From Trueperaceae bacterium (GTDB lineage: Bacteria > Deinococcota > Deinococci > Deinococcales > Trueperaceae), in contig JAABRX010000012.1 of assembly GCA_011390675.1 (NCBI GenBank), forward strand, positions 1 to 46,438: a stretch of DNA of 46,438 nt, given 5' to 3'. Each line of letters begins with the position of its first letter. Within the stretch, counting starts at the first letter, position 1. Shown in pieces: positions 8,520 to 18,107 of this stretch. Below the pieces are notes generated by a model. That model ran no database searches. It was not told where the DNA came from and worked only from the letters and a program-made list of their open reading frames with translations. The position numbers were made by a program, and so were the translations under genes.

Positions 8520-9229
8520 GCGCCGCCGCCCGCCCGGCGACCCGGGCCGCCGCCCCACAGCCGCGCCACCCATCCGGCGCGCTCGTCGGTGCGGCCGCCA
8601 CCCTGCCACCACGCCTCGTACCCCGGTACGGGCGCTTCGGGATCGGCGGCGGCGGCGAGATCGCCGTCGAGGCGCTCGAGCAGCTCCGCCAGCGCCGCGT
8701 CGGCGGCAGCAGCGTCGCTGCCGGCCGCGAGCAGCGTCCCGCCGCGCACGAAGAGCTCCGGGTGCTCGCCCCCACGCACCACCGCGCGGAAGGCGACCGG
8801 CCACACCGGAACGCCGGCCCAGCGAGCGATCGCCGCGGCGCCCGGGCGAGTGGGGCCGAGCGGGCCAGCGGGCCGCAGCCCCCCCTCCGGGAACACGACC
8901 AACCAGGCACCGGCGGCTGCGTGCCGCGCCGCGGCGCGGGGCCGGCTCGCCGGCACCGCCCCCAGGTGGGTGAAGAAGCGGAAGCGATCGAGCTGGGCGT
9001 CGTCCATCACGGCCCCGGACGGCCGACCGTGGTGCACGGCCAACCCCCACGCGAGGTAGGCGTCCCACCAGGAGTGGTGGTTGGCGACGACCACGGCGCC
9101 GCCGGCGGGCACGGGCGCCTCGAGGTACCCCCACACGCCGCCGGTGCCCGTGCGGAACGCCCGGTGGATGCGCGCCGGCACGAACGCCGCGACGAGCCGG
9201 ACGAAGGCGGCCGCTACCCGGTCCTTCAC
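8516..9229 (-). CDS. PlsC-like acyltransferase, likely carotenoid glycoside acyltransferase
   Basis: A 237-residue 1-acylglycerol-phosphate acyltransferase-fold protein. Motif I is NHHSWWD (NHx4D, catalytic His and Asp), motif III is FPEGG in WLVVFPEGGLRP, and GVPVWPVAF resembles motif IV. Lying directly before a glycosyltransferase in a carotenoid operon, it probably esterifies the sugar of a carotenoid glycoside, the role proposed for CruD of green sulfur bacteria. A phospholipid role cannot be excluded. GTG 9229 gives the GTGA overlap with the upstream stop; ATG 9253 is an alternative eight codons earlier. Confidence 0.8.
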   Translation of the reverse strand: MKDRVAAAFVRLVAAFVPARIHRAFRTGTGGVWGYLEAPVPAGGAVVVANHHSWWDAYLAWGLAVHHGRPSGAVMDDAQLDRFRFFTHLGAVPASRPRAAARHAAAGAWLVVFPEGGLRPAGPLGPTRPGAAAIARWAGVPVWPVAFRAVVRGGEHPELFVRGGTLLAAGSDAAAADAALAELLERLDGDLAAAADPEAPVPGYEAWWQGGGRTDERAGWVARLWGGGPGRRAGGGA

Positions 9230-10826
9230 GCCGCGGGTCCCGATCGGCCCCATGCCCAGACGGCCACCATCGCGCCGGTCGCGATCGCTCCGGCGACCGG
9301 CAGCCCGAAGAACGCGAGGCCGACGCCGATCAGGAAGGCCTGCGCCAGGTACGTCGCCTGCAGGTCGCCGATCGCCGCTGCGAACCGGCCGGCGTCGCCG
9401 CGCGGCGTCCGCACGCGGGGATCGATCCGGACGAGCAGCGCGACGAGCCCCAGCCCGGCGACGTACCAACCGACGAAGTTCGTCCAGGCGACCCCGAAGT
9501 AGTCGGGCCGCGCGAACGCCCAGAAGCCCTCGCGCACCATCAACGGGTCGAGCCCCAGGTCCCAGGCGACGAGCGCGAGCGGCGCCCCCCACCACGCCCG
9601 CCGCCCCGGCACGACGGCCAAGGCGATCAGCGCGAAGGCGAACCAACCGATCGGGACGAGCAGCGGCACCCCGGCGAGCGTGGGGCCGGGCGCCGTGTAG
9701 TCGTACGGACCGAACGGGATGCCGGTGCGCGAACCCAGCACCTCGACCGCCCACCCGAACGCGAGCGCCGCGCCGAGCAGCGCCCACGCGCGACGACCGA
9801 AGCGGGCGATCGCGACCATGAGCACGGCCACGGCGAGCGCCCCCGTGCTCGCGTACGCGAGCGGCACGAAGGCGTGCGGGAGGAGCGGCGTAGGCACCAT
9901 GAAGAGCACCCACGCGGCCAACCACGGGCGCCACGGCCGCGCCCGCGCTTCGCGACCGAGCGCCGCGAGCCGCGTCAGCGACCGCCCGTCGACCGCGAGC
10001 AACACGCCACCCACGACGAGCAGGTTGGTGACGAGGAAGAACGTCGCCTCTTCGATCGGCAGCCCGAGCGGCGCCCAGCCGAGCGTGCGGTCGGGCGAGA
10101 TCCACCAGATGCCCACGCCGATCGCGAAGCGGTCGGCCAACCACAGCCACAGCGTCGGCAGCGCGACGGCGAGGGCGAAGACGCGCCTGCGCGCCCACAG
10201 CAGGTCGCCGCCGAACCCCCACTGCACCGCCAGGATCGGCATCGCCCAGACCAAGATCAAGCCGAGGTACGTGCCGGGGGCGGTCGGCACCAGCAGCAGT
10301 CCGAGCGCCGCCAGTCCGAGGGCTGCGACCGCAGGGAGCGTGCGGGCGGCCGCCGCGGCGCGCGGCGCCGGCGCGGCGTGCGCGCGGAGCCGCCGGCGCA
10401 CCGCCAGCGCGACGAGCCCGGTGGCCCAGGTCTGGATCGCGAAGAACGCGATCTCCTCGACGGGCACGCCGCCGACGGTGGCGAGCACGCGCCCGTCGGG
10501 GTACCCCCAGACGGCCTGCACGATCAGGTGGCGATCCCACGGGTAGGTGTACGCGAGCGCCACCGCGATCAAGACCCCGATGGCGAGCCCGCCGTGCCGG
10601 ACGGCGCGCGGATCGTCGCGCCCGCGGCGCGCGTCCCACACGAGCAGCGCCAGCCACGGCAGCGTGAACGCGACGTGGAACTGCGCGTAGGTCATGCCGT
10701 CCGACCAGACCGCGGCAGCGACGAGGGCGACGGCGACCGGCAACCCCCACGCCCAGCGTGGGGGCGCCCACGCCCAGCGCGGGGCGCCGCCGGTCGGGGG
10801 CGCCGGCGCCTGGCCGGCGGGTCGCG

Positions 10827-10830
<4 letters not shown>
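9226..10830 (-). CDS. Fusion of CrtYc-CrtYd lycopene cyclase with CruF-type carotenoid hydratase
   Basis: A 534-residue polytopic membrane protein with three parts. Two repeated lycopene cyclase domains come first, each with the family signature: PVEEIAFF at residues 123-130 (CrtYc-like) and PIEEATFF at 258-265 (CrtYd-like). From about residue 305 there is a carotenoid-biosynthesis (DUF422/CruF) domain with [16 protein letters not shown] (363-378) and [15 protein letters not shown] (423-437). The cyclase half should close a beta ring on lycopene, and the CruF half should hydrate the opposite psi end at C-1', giving a 1'-hydroxy monocyclic carotene. Activities are inferred from family; the fusion itself is read directly. 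GTG 10830 overlaps the crtO-like stop (GTGA). Confidence 0.85.
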
Positions 10831-12401
<1,571 letters not shown>

Positions 12402-12432
12402 GGGGCCCCTCCAGTTCGGTTGGCGCGCCGCG

Positions 12433-13302
12433 TCACGACCGGCCCCCGGCCACCACGCTGACGACGGCGCGCGGGATGAGGGCGACGCGCTCGACCGGGC
12501 GCAGGTAGGCGCGCCGGTTGAGGTTGTCGTAGCCGTTCTGGCGCAGCTTGCGCAAGATGCCTTCGTAGTTCAGGGCGGCCACCGCCACGCCGAGCGCGGC
12601 GACCCCGTACAGGCGCGGGATGCCGCGCCACCCCTCGCGGTAGAGCGCGTTGGCGTGCGTACCGAGCTCCTCGAGCAACGCGACGTACCCGGGGGTGACG
12701 CGCCCGGCGCGCAGGTCGTCCAGGTCGACGCCGTACTTCGCCCGCAGGTCGGCGGGCAGGTAACAGCGCCCCATCCGAAGGTCCTCGCCCACGTCGCGCA
12801 GCACGTTCGTGAGCTGCATGGCGTTGCCGAGGGCGAGCGCCATCTGCAGCGTCTCGTCGCCACCGCGGTAGCCGCAGACGGGCGCCACCAGCCAACCGAC
12901 CACGCCGGCGACGCGCCGGCAGTACACCATCAGTTCGTCCAGGTCGGCGACGTCCGCCGGTTCGAGGTCGGACAGCAAGCCCAACCGCAGCTCGTCGAAG
13001 CCTGCCTTGGGGACGGGAAACCGCTCGAGCAACCAGGCGAGGCCGACCTCGACCGCATCGTCCAGGTCCGGCGTGCCCGCGTACGCCCGCTCGATGCCGG
13101 CCCACCACGCCGACAGGCGCTCGCGCGCCGCCTCGCTGCTCGGCGCCTCGTCGACGGCGTCGTCGCCGGCGCGGCACGCCGCGTAGATGACGGTCACCGC
13201 GGAACGCCGCTCGCCATGGAACAGCCGCGAGCCCAAGTAGAACGTGCTGGAGTGGGCCCGCGTGGCGTCGGTGCACGCCGCGATGGCTTCGTCGACGGTC
13301 AT
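12433..13302 (-). CDS. crtB: Phytoene synthase
   Basis: Condenses two geranylgeranyl diphosphates to phytoene, the first committed carotenoid step. The 289-residue protein has the first acidic motif within [12 protein letters not shown], the [10 protein letters not shown] segment, and the second acidic motif in [18 protein letters not shown], which also carries the CrtB signature. It heads the carotenoid operon and follows ispG on the same strand, so precursor and product genes are adjacent. ATG 13302 has a strong GGAGG-type ribosome site, unlike the leaderless genes around it. A TAGCGT box (13334-13339) and a 16-base palindrome (13370-13385) lie upstream. Confidence 0.95.
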   Translation of the reverse strand: MTVDEAIAACTDATRAHSSTFYLGSRLFHGERRSAVTVIYAACRAGDDAVDEAPSSEAARERLSAWWAGIERAYAGTPDLDDAVEVGLAWLLERFPVPKAGFDELRLGLLSDLEPADVADLDELMVYCRRVAGVVGWLVAPVCGYRGGDETLQMALALGNAMQLTNVLRDVGEDLRMGRCYLPADLRAKYGVDLDDLRAGRVTPGYVALLEELGTHANALYREGWRGIPRLYGVAALGVAVAALNYEGILRKLRQNGYDNLNRRAYLRPVERVALIPRAVVSVVAGGRS

Positions 13303-13333
13303 GGCCCCCTCCGCTCCTCCCCGGTCCGAGCGG

Positions 13334-13339
13334 ACGCTA
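13334..13339 (-). promoter_or_regulatory. Putative -10 box of the carotenoid operon
   Basis: TAGCGT on the minus strand would start transcription about 25 bases before crtB, leaving room for the Shine-Dalgarno site. No good -35 match is present (nearest candidates CGGTTC or GGTTCG), which suggests dependence on an activator or a regulated weak promoter. Confidence 0.45.
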
Positions 13340-13369
13340 GCACGCCCGTCGCACCCGAACCGTGGGCAG

Positions 13370-13385
13370 CCTAACGATGGTTAGG
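13370..13385. promoter_or_regulatory. Palindrome upstream of crtB, possible operator
   Basis: CCTAAC and GTTAGG form perfect 6-base arms around a 4-base centre (gatg). The site lies between the ispG stop and the putative crtB -10 box, just upstream of where a -35 box would be, a usual position for a regulator of the carotenoid operon. It is too short and lacks a T-run, so it is not a good terminator. The regulator is not in the window. Confidence 0.4.
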
Positions 13386-13414
13386 GGTCCGGATCGCACC
13401 CGTGACCGCGCTGC

Positions 13415-14677
13415 TCAGCCGCTCGTCGGCAGCGGCACGCGGGCGTCCTCGGGGCGGGGGCCGTCGCCGTACCGGGCGACGACGTAGTCGTCGAGCATCT
13501 TCTGGAAACCGGGCACGATCTCCGCGCCCTGGAGCGTCCCGACGAACACCCCGTCGCGGTACACCGGCGCGCGCGGCGTCTCGCCCGTGCCCGGCAGCGA
13601 GATGCCGATGTCGGCGTGCTTCGATTCGCCCGGACCGTTCACGACGCACCCCATCACGGCCACCCGCAGCCCCTCGACGCCCGGGTAGACCTCCTTCCAC
13701 GCCGGCATGCTCGCCCGCAGGTACGCCTGGATGTCGCGCGCCATCTCTTGGAACAGGGTGCTCGTGGTGCGGCCGCAGCCAGGGCAGGCGGTGACGTCGG
13801 GCGCGAAGCGCCGCAGGTCCAGCGCCTGCAGGACCTCCTGGGCGATCTCCACCTCGCGCTCGCGAGGCGCTCCCGGGTCCGGCGTCAGGGAGACCCGGAT
13901 GGTGTCCCCGATGCCGTCGGTCAGCAGCGGCGCGAGGCCGGCCGTCGACGCGACGGCGCCCTTGAGGCCCATGCCGGCCTCGGTGAGGCCCAGGTGCAGC
14001 GGGTAAGCGCAGCGCGCGGCGAGCCTCCGGTACACGTCCCACATGTCGCGGACGCGGCTCACCTTGGCCGAGAGCACGATCCGCTCGGCCGGCAGACCGG
14101 TGCGCTCGGCCAACTCCGCCGACCGCAGGGCGGACTGGATCATCGCCTCGATCATCACCTCGCGCGCGTCCTCGGGCTCGGCGCGCCGGGCGTTGGCGTC
14201 CATCAGCTCGGTCAGCAGCGCCTGATCGAGCGAGCCCCAGTTCACCCCGATGCGCACCACCCGGTCGTGCTCCTTCGCGACCTCGATCATCGTGACGAAG
14301 TTCTCGTCGTGGCGATCGCCGACGCCGACGTTCCCCGGGTTGATCCGGTACTTCGCGAGCGCTTCGGCGGTTTCGGGGTACGCCCGCAGCAGTTGGTGGC
14401 CGTTGAAATGGAAGTCGCCGACGAGCGGCACGTCGAGGCCGGCGTCGTCGAGCCGCGCGCGGATCTCGGGGACGGCGGCGGCGGCGGCCTTGGTGTCGAC
14501 GGTGACGCGCACGATCTCCGAGCCCGCGCGCGCGAGCGTCGCGACCTGCTCGGCGGTCCCGGCCGCGTCGGCGGTGTCGGTGTTCGTCATGGACTGCACG
14601 ACCACGGGGTGATCGCCGCCCAGGAGGACGCGCCCCACCGGAACGGTGACGGTGCGGCGGCGGGGGTACGGGTTCAT
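13415..14677 (-). CDS. ispG: 4-hydroxy-3-methylbut-2-enyl diphosphate synthase
   Basis: Iron-sulfur enzyme of the non-mevalonate isoprenoid pathway, converting MEcPP to HMBPP. The 420-residue protein has the N-terminal [36 protein letters not shown], and the cluster-binding cysteines in [13 protein letters not shown] and [11 protein letters not shown]. It is encoded just upstream of crtB on the same strand, which fits supply of precursors for carotenoids. ATG 14677 lies six bases after TAGACT, so the mRNA is probably leaderless. Length and motif order are normal. Confidence 0.97.
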   Translation of the reverse strand: MNPYPRRRTVTVPVGRVLLGGDHPVVVQSMTNTDTADAAGTAEQVATLARAGSEIVRVTVDTKAAAAAVPEIRARLDDAGLDVPLVGDFHFNGHQLLRAYPETAEALAKYRINPGNVGVGDRHDENFVTMIEVAKEHDRVVRIGVNWGSLDQALLTELMDANARRAEPEDAREVMIEAMIQSALRSAELAERTGLPAERIVLSAKVSRVRDMWDVYRRLAARCAYPLHLGLTEAGMGLKGAVASTAGLAPLLTDGIGDTIRVSLTPDPGAPREREVEIAQEVLQALDLRRFAPDVTACPGCGRTTSTLFQEMARDIQAYLRASMPAWKEVYPGVEGLRVAVMGCVVNGPGESKHADIGISLPGTGETPRAPVYRDGVFVGTLQGAEIVPGFQKMLDDYVVARYGDGPRPEDARVPLPTSG

Positions 14678-14683
14678 GCCGTC

Positions 14684-14689
14684 AGTCTA
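14684..14689 (-). promoter_or_regulatory. Leaderless -10 box of ispG
   Basis: TAGACT on the minus strand, six bases before ATG 14677, with no ribosome site between them and no clear -35 box. Confidence 0.65.
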
Positions 14690-14757
14690 CGGCTCGCGCT
14701 CGTGGGGACCGTGGGCCCGGAGGCGTTCGCCCCGCGACGCGCGAGCCGCGCGGCGGC

Positions 14758-15534
14758 TCACGCGTCGCGGGGTTCGAGCAGCGGCTCGAGCTCGGGCCAC
14801 AGCCCCTCGGAGACCGAGAGCGCCTCGCCGCCGTGGATGGTCTCGACGCCGCGCCAATCCCCGAAGCGGCCCCCGGCTTCGCGCAGCAGGACCGGGAACG
14901 GCCCGCAGTCCCACGCGTGCATGACGGGGTCGAGCATCACGTCGAGGCGGCCGGCCGCCACCAGGGCGTGGCCGTACGCGTCGCCCCAGCCGGCCTGGAA
15001 GGCGGTGGCCGCCTGCACCCGCGCCCACGCCCCCGCGCGCCCGTGGCGCGCGAACGATCCCGCGTCGGTGAAGCCGACGTACGCATCGGCCAGCCCCGCC
15101 GACGTCCGCACCCGCACCGGACGGCCGTCGAGGCGGGTGCCGTGCCCGCTTGCGGCCGAGACCGTCATCCCGAGCGCCGGGAAGTGCGCCACCCCGACCT
15201 CGACGCGCCCCTCGATCGCGAGCCCCACGAGCACCCCGTACAGCGGCACGCCGCGGACGAACGATTTGGTCCCGTCGATCGGGTCGACCCACCAGACGTG
15301 GCTGGCGTCCTCTCGATCGGCGCCCTCCTCCTCGCCCACGATGCCGTGGTCCGGGAAGGCGCGCCCCAAGTGCGCGCGCAGCAGCGCTTCGGCCTCGCGA
15401 TCGGCGACGGTCACCGGGGTGTCGTCGCCCTTGGTCTCGACCGCGACGCCGGTCCCGAAGTGGGCGAGGGTGCGTCGGCCGGCTTGGAACGCGGCCTCCA
15501 GGGCGACGTCGAGGTAGCGCTGCAACTCGGGCAT
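14758..15534 (-). CDS. Inositol monophosphatase family protein, possibly histidinol-phosphatase
   Basis: Mg2+-dependent phosphomonoesterase of the FIG superfamily, 258 residues. The metal-binding motifs are present: GEEEG (Glu in motif A), DPIDGT within WWVDPIDGTKSF, and AWDCGPFPVLLREAGG near residue 210. Members hydrolyse inositol phosphate, histidinol phosphate or nucleotide phosphates; the spacing and the SFVRGVP loop are compatible with HisN-type enzymes, but the substrate is uncertain. It starts at ATG 15534, seven bases after TAGGCT, and is divergent from dgt. Confidence 0.85.
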   Translation of the reverse strand: MPELQRYLDVALEAAFQAGRRTLAHFGTGVAVETKGDDTPVTVADREAEALLRAHLGRAFPDHGIVGEEEGADREDASHVWWVDPIDGTKSFVRGVPLYGVLVGLAIEGRVEVGVAHFPALGMTVSAASGHGTRLDGRPVRVRTSAGLADAYVGFTDAGSFARHGRAGAWARVQAATAFQAGWGDAYGHALVAAGRLDVMLDPVMHAWDCGPFPVLLREAGGRFGDWRGVETIHGGEALSVSEGLWPELEPLLEPRDA

Positions 15535-15541
15535 GGGCCGA

Positions 15542-15547
15542 AGCCTA
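15542..15547 (-). promoter_or_regulatory. Leaderless -10 box of the inositol-phosphatase-family gene
   Basis: TAGGCT on the minus strand, seven bases before ATG 15534. It forms a compact divergent pair with the dgt promoter; the two start codons are only 58 bases apart. Confidence 0.55.
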
Positions 15548-15580
15548 CCGCCGCGCGCGCCGAACGTGGGGACGCCGCGC

Positions 15581-15586
15581 TAGATT
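15581..15586 (+). promoter_or_regulatory. Leaderless -10 box of dgt
   Basis: TAGATT, six bases before ATG 15593. There is no recognisable -35 box and no ribosome site. Confidence 0.65.
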
Positions 15587-15592
15587 GACCGC

Positions 15593-16741
15593 ATGCTGAT
15601 GCCCCGCGCGCGCCTCGAAGCCGCCGAGCGGTCCACGCTCGCCCCGTACGCCGCCTTCGCCGACGCGTCGCGGGGCCGCGTCCATCCGGAGGCGGAGAGC
15701 GCGTACCGCACCGCGTTCCAGAAAGACCGCGATCGGGTCGTCCACACCAGCGCCTTCCGCCGGCTCGAGTACAAGACCCAGGTGTTCGTCAACTACGCGG
15801 GCGACTACTACCGAACCCGCTTGACGCACACGCTCGAGGTCGCGCAGGTCGCGCGTTCGATCGCTCGCGCGCTCGGGCTCAACGAAGACCTCTCCGAGAC
15901 CGTCTCGCTCGCCCACGACCTCGGGCACCCGCCGTTCGGCCACGCTGGCGAGCGGACGCTCGACCGCCTCGCGGCCGACTTCGGCGGGTTCGACCACAAC
16001 CGTCAGAGCCTGCGCGTGGTGACCGAGCTCGAGACCCGCTACCCGGGCTTCGAGGGGCTCAACCTGAGCTGGGAGACGCTCGAGGGGATCATGAAGCACG
16101 AGACCGAGTACGACGTGCCCGACACGGCCTGGGAGCCCGAGCGGCGCGGGAGCCTCGAGGCGCAAGTGGTGAACGTCGCGGACGAGTTGGCGTACAACGC
16201 CCACGACCTGGACGACGGGTTGCGGTCGGGGCACCTGTCGCCGCATCAGATCGTCGACGTGCCCGTGGTCGCCGAGCTGTTCGAGCGCCTCGGACTCGAC
16301 CCGGCGCGCTTCGACAACCAGGCGCGCTACGCCTTGAACCGTGAGCTGCTCGGCCTCTCGATCTCCGACGCCATCGAGCACACCCACCGGCGCATCGAAG
16401 AGGCCGGCGTCGCTTCGCTCGAAGACGTCCGCGACCACCCGACCACCCTCGTGGGGAACGGTCCCGACGTCGGCCCCCGGCTTCGCGAGCTCAAGCGCTT
16501 CCTGTACGCCAACCTGTACTTCCACCACCGGTTGATCCGCATGACGCGCAAGGCAGACCACATCTTGGAGCGCATCTACCGCGCCTACGTCGACGTTCCC
16601 GACATGCTTCCGCCCGACGTGCGCCGCTCCGGCGAGCGCCTGGGCGTCGAGCGCGCCGTGATCGACTACCTCGCGGGCATGACCGACCGCTACGCCACCG
16701 ACGAGTACCGGCGGCTGTTCGACCCCACCGCGCTCACCTGA
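15593..16741 (+). CDS. dgt: Deoxyguanosinetriphosphate triphosphohydrolase-like dNTPase
   Basis: HD-domain enzyme that removes triphosphate from dNTPs, adjusting nucleotide pools. The 382-residue protein shows the conserved N-terminal block RTAFQKDRDRVVHTSAFRRLEYKTQVF, then YRTRLTHTLEVAQVARSIAR (metal His), HDLGHPPFGHAGE (HD pair) and VVNVADELAYNAHDLDDG (downstream Asp). This is the set seen in dNTPases of Thermus type and the length matches. ATG 15593 is set by the leaderless box; the second ATG at 15599 is an alternative. It converges with the PrcB-domain lipoprotein gene across a hairpin-rich spacer. Confidence 0.92.
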   Translation: MLMPRARLEAAERSTLAPYAAFADASRGRVHPEAESAYRTAFQKDRDRVVHTSAFRRLEYKTQVFVNYAGDYYRTRLTHTLEVAQVARSIARALGLNEDLSETVSLAHDLGHPPFGHAGERTLDRLAADFGGFDHNRQSLRVVTELETRYPGFEGLNLSWETLEGIMKHETEYDVPDTAWEPERRGSLEAQVVNVADELAYNAHDLDDGLRSGHLSPHQIVDVPVVAELFERLGLDPARFDNQARYALNRELLGLSISDAIEHTHRRIEEAGVASLEDVRDHPTTLVGNGPDVGPRLRELKRFLYANLYFHHRLIRMTRKADHILERIYRAYVDVPDMLPPDVRRSGERLGVERAVIDYLAGMTDRYATDEYRRLFDPTALT

Positions 16742-16760
16742 CGCGCGGCGCGGACGGCGC

Positions 16761-16868
16761 GGGCCTACGGCCCGGCGCCTGCGCCGCGTTGCGGTTGCTA
16801 CGCAACCGCCGCGCGCTCCGCCACGGTGCACGCGCTCCACCCTTCGGGCGCGGTTGCGAAGCAACCGC
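16761..16868. repeat. Run of four small hairpins
   Basis: The spacer after dgt holds four perfect palindromes: GGGCC-tac-GGCCC (16761-16773), GGCGC-ct-GCGCC (16774-16785), and two copies of an 8-base stem GCGGTTGC...GCAACCGC, with loop tac at 16791-16809 and loop gaa at 16850-16868. The repeated stem with variable loop recalls REP-type extragenic palindromes. Nothing coding is seen in 16742-16903. Confidence 0.7.
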
Positions 16869-16870
16869 AA

Positions 16871-16920
16871 CCCGTCGGAGTGATTGAGCCGGGCCTCTTC
16901 GGCTCAATCACTCCGACGGG
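16871..16920. terminator. Long perfect inverted repeat between convergent genes
   Basis: Two 21-base arms (16871-16891 and 16900-16920) are exactly complementary around an 8-base loop. The right arm includes the stop codon and last codons of the lipoprotein gene on the minus strand. There is no T-run on either side, so if it terminates transcription it does so as a stable stem, probably for both convergent genes. Confidence 0.6.
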
Positions 16921-18019
16921 CGACGGCCAGGAGCCGCCCGTCTTCCGCGTCCCGGAACCACACCGCCGAGACGTCGCCGCGCGGGATGCGGAGCAGCAGC
17001 CAGGGACTGGTGAGCGCCTGGGTGGTGATGGTGCCCGACGCGGGCGACGTGGCGCGCACGTCGACGTAGAGGTCGCCCCCCTCGAGCGCAGCGGCCTCCA
17101 CGTCGAGGCCGTAGCCGCCCGTGGGTTTGGATCCGAGGAAGATCGCGACCAGCGTCTCGCGGGCGAGATCGGCGCTCGGGACGGGAGGCACGCTCAGGCT
17201 CGAGCCGTACGCCTGGTTCCAGGCCTGGGTCAACTCCTCGCGGGTGCGCAGGAGGCGATAGGCGGCGCGATCGACGCCGACCGCCTGGGCGCCGCGCGCC
17301 ACCACCTCGAAGGGGACGTCGCGCGGGCTCGGCCGGAACGCGGCCTCGTCGGTGGCGAGGCCCGAGGTCACGTGCACGGCGGTCGCGCGCTGCTCGCCGG
17401 TGCCGTCCACCGCGCGCCGCGGCACGTCCTCACCGTCCAAGAACGCCACGACGAGCGGTTCGTCCTGGTCCTCCAGCACGCGCCGCAGCGCGTCGGCCTC
17501 GGTCGCGGTCAACTCACCGAGGCCGCGCAGGCCGCCGATGCGCGGCCGCGGCGTCACGCGCACGTCGAGCCCGGCCGGGTCGAAGACCCCGAGCTCCAGC
17601 CAACTGGAGCCGTCGTAGTAGAGGAGCGCCCGGGTCGCGCGCGTCGTGCGCAGCTGCAGGTCGGTGGTCAGCGGGATCCGGCGCACGTCGGCCGGCGCCG
17701 CGAGCGGGCTCGCGTCCGCGCGCAACGTCGCGGCACCGTCGACCCAGAGCGCTTCCGGCACCGCCCAGGGGTCCAAGGTCGCGGAATCCGCCGGCGCCTC
17801 GAGCACCCGCTCGACGCCGTCGAGCGCGAAGGTGCGCGGCGTGCCGTAGAGCCACGTGATGCGCTCGTCGAGCGCGCCGGTCACCGTGAGGTCGTGCAGG
17901 TCGGGGGCCGGATCGGTCGCGCACGCCGCCAGCAGAGCGGCGGCCAGGGCGATCGGGAGGACGGCGCGGGTCGCGGGGGTGCGGCGCGCGGGGGCGGGGC
18001 GCGCGGGGGTCAGGCGCAT
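16904..18019 (-). CDS. Lipoprotein with C-terminal PrcB-like domain
   Basis: A 371-residue predicted lipoprotein. After a basic N-terminus a hydrophobic stretch ends in a lipobox, ALLAAC at about residues 28-33, so the mature protein should be lipid-anchored at Cys. The middle region is not recognised. From about residue 225 there is a PrcB-type domain (named for a treponemal protease-complex subunit) with LVAIFLGSKPTGGYGLDVEAA and a C-terminal YVDVRATSPASGT segment. ATG 18019 has a GAGGAGG ribosome site; a TAGCCT box lies at 18040-18045. The last codons fold into the 16871-16920 inverted repeat. Function unknown; exported and possibly protease-associated. Confidence 0.75.
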   Translation of the reverse strand: MRLTPARPAPARRTPATRAVLPIALAAALLAACATDPAPDLHDLTVTGALDERITWLYGTPRTFALDGVERVLEAPADSATLDPWAVPEALWVDGAATLRADASPLAAPADVRRIPLTTDLQLRTTRATRALLYYDGSSWLELGVFDPAGLDVRVTPRPRIGGLRGLGELTATEADALRRVLEDQDEPLVVAFLDGEDVPRRAVDGTGEQRATAVHVTSGLATDEAAFRPSPRDVPFEVVARGAQAVGVDRAAYRLLRTREELTQAWNQAYGSSLSVPPVPSADLARETLVAIFLGSKPTGGYGLDVEAAALEGGDLYVDVRATSPASGTITTQALTSPWLLLRIPRGDVSAVWFRDAEDGRLLAVARRSD

Positions 18020-18039
18020 GGTGGAGCCTCCTCGGACCG

Positions 18040-18045
18040 AGGCTA
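18040..18045 (-). promoter_or_regulatory. Putative -10 box of the PrcB-domain lipoprotein gene
   Basis: TAGCCT on the minus strand lies 20 bases before ATG 18019, leaving a short leader that contains the GAGGAGG ribosome site. The adjacent CCTCGG-a-CCGAGG palindrome overlaps that ribosome site and could partly mask it. Confidence 0.4.
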
Positions 18046-18095
18046 ACCGACGAAGCTGAGAAGCGCCGCCGTGTGGGCGCCTCATCGGGCGCTGG

Positions 18096-18101
18096 TAGAG
18101 T
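18096..18101 (+). promoter_or_regulatory. Leaderless -10 box of the glycolipid glycosyltransferase
   Basis: TAGAGT, six bases before GTG 18108. This supports the GTG as start and a leaderless mRNA with a non-ATG start. Confidence 0.6.
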
Positions 18102-18107
18102 CGTCGC

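Noticed and set aside
6073-8973. Open frame of 966 codons on the plus strand across the carotenoid genes
   Set aside because: It is the antisense shadow of two well-recognised minus-strand genes; composition is Arg/Pro/His-rich without any domain, as expected from GC-rich codon third positions.
10745-10795. Repeat around CGCCCAGCG as a binding-site array
   Set aside because: It encodes a short duplicated PRWAW segment at the N-terminus of the cyclase fusion and is more simply a coding duplication.
18027-18045. CCTCGG-a-CCGAGG palindrome as a regulator site before the lipoprotein gene
   Set aside because: Its arms coincide with the ribosome site complement in GC-rich DNA and the stem is only six bases; evidence is too thin for a separate operator.
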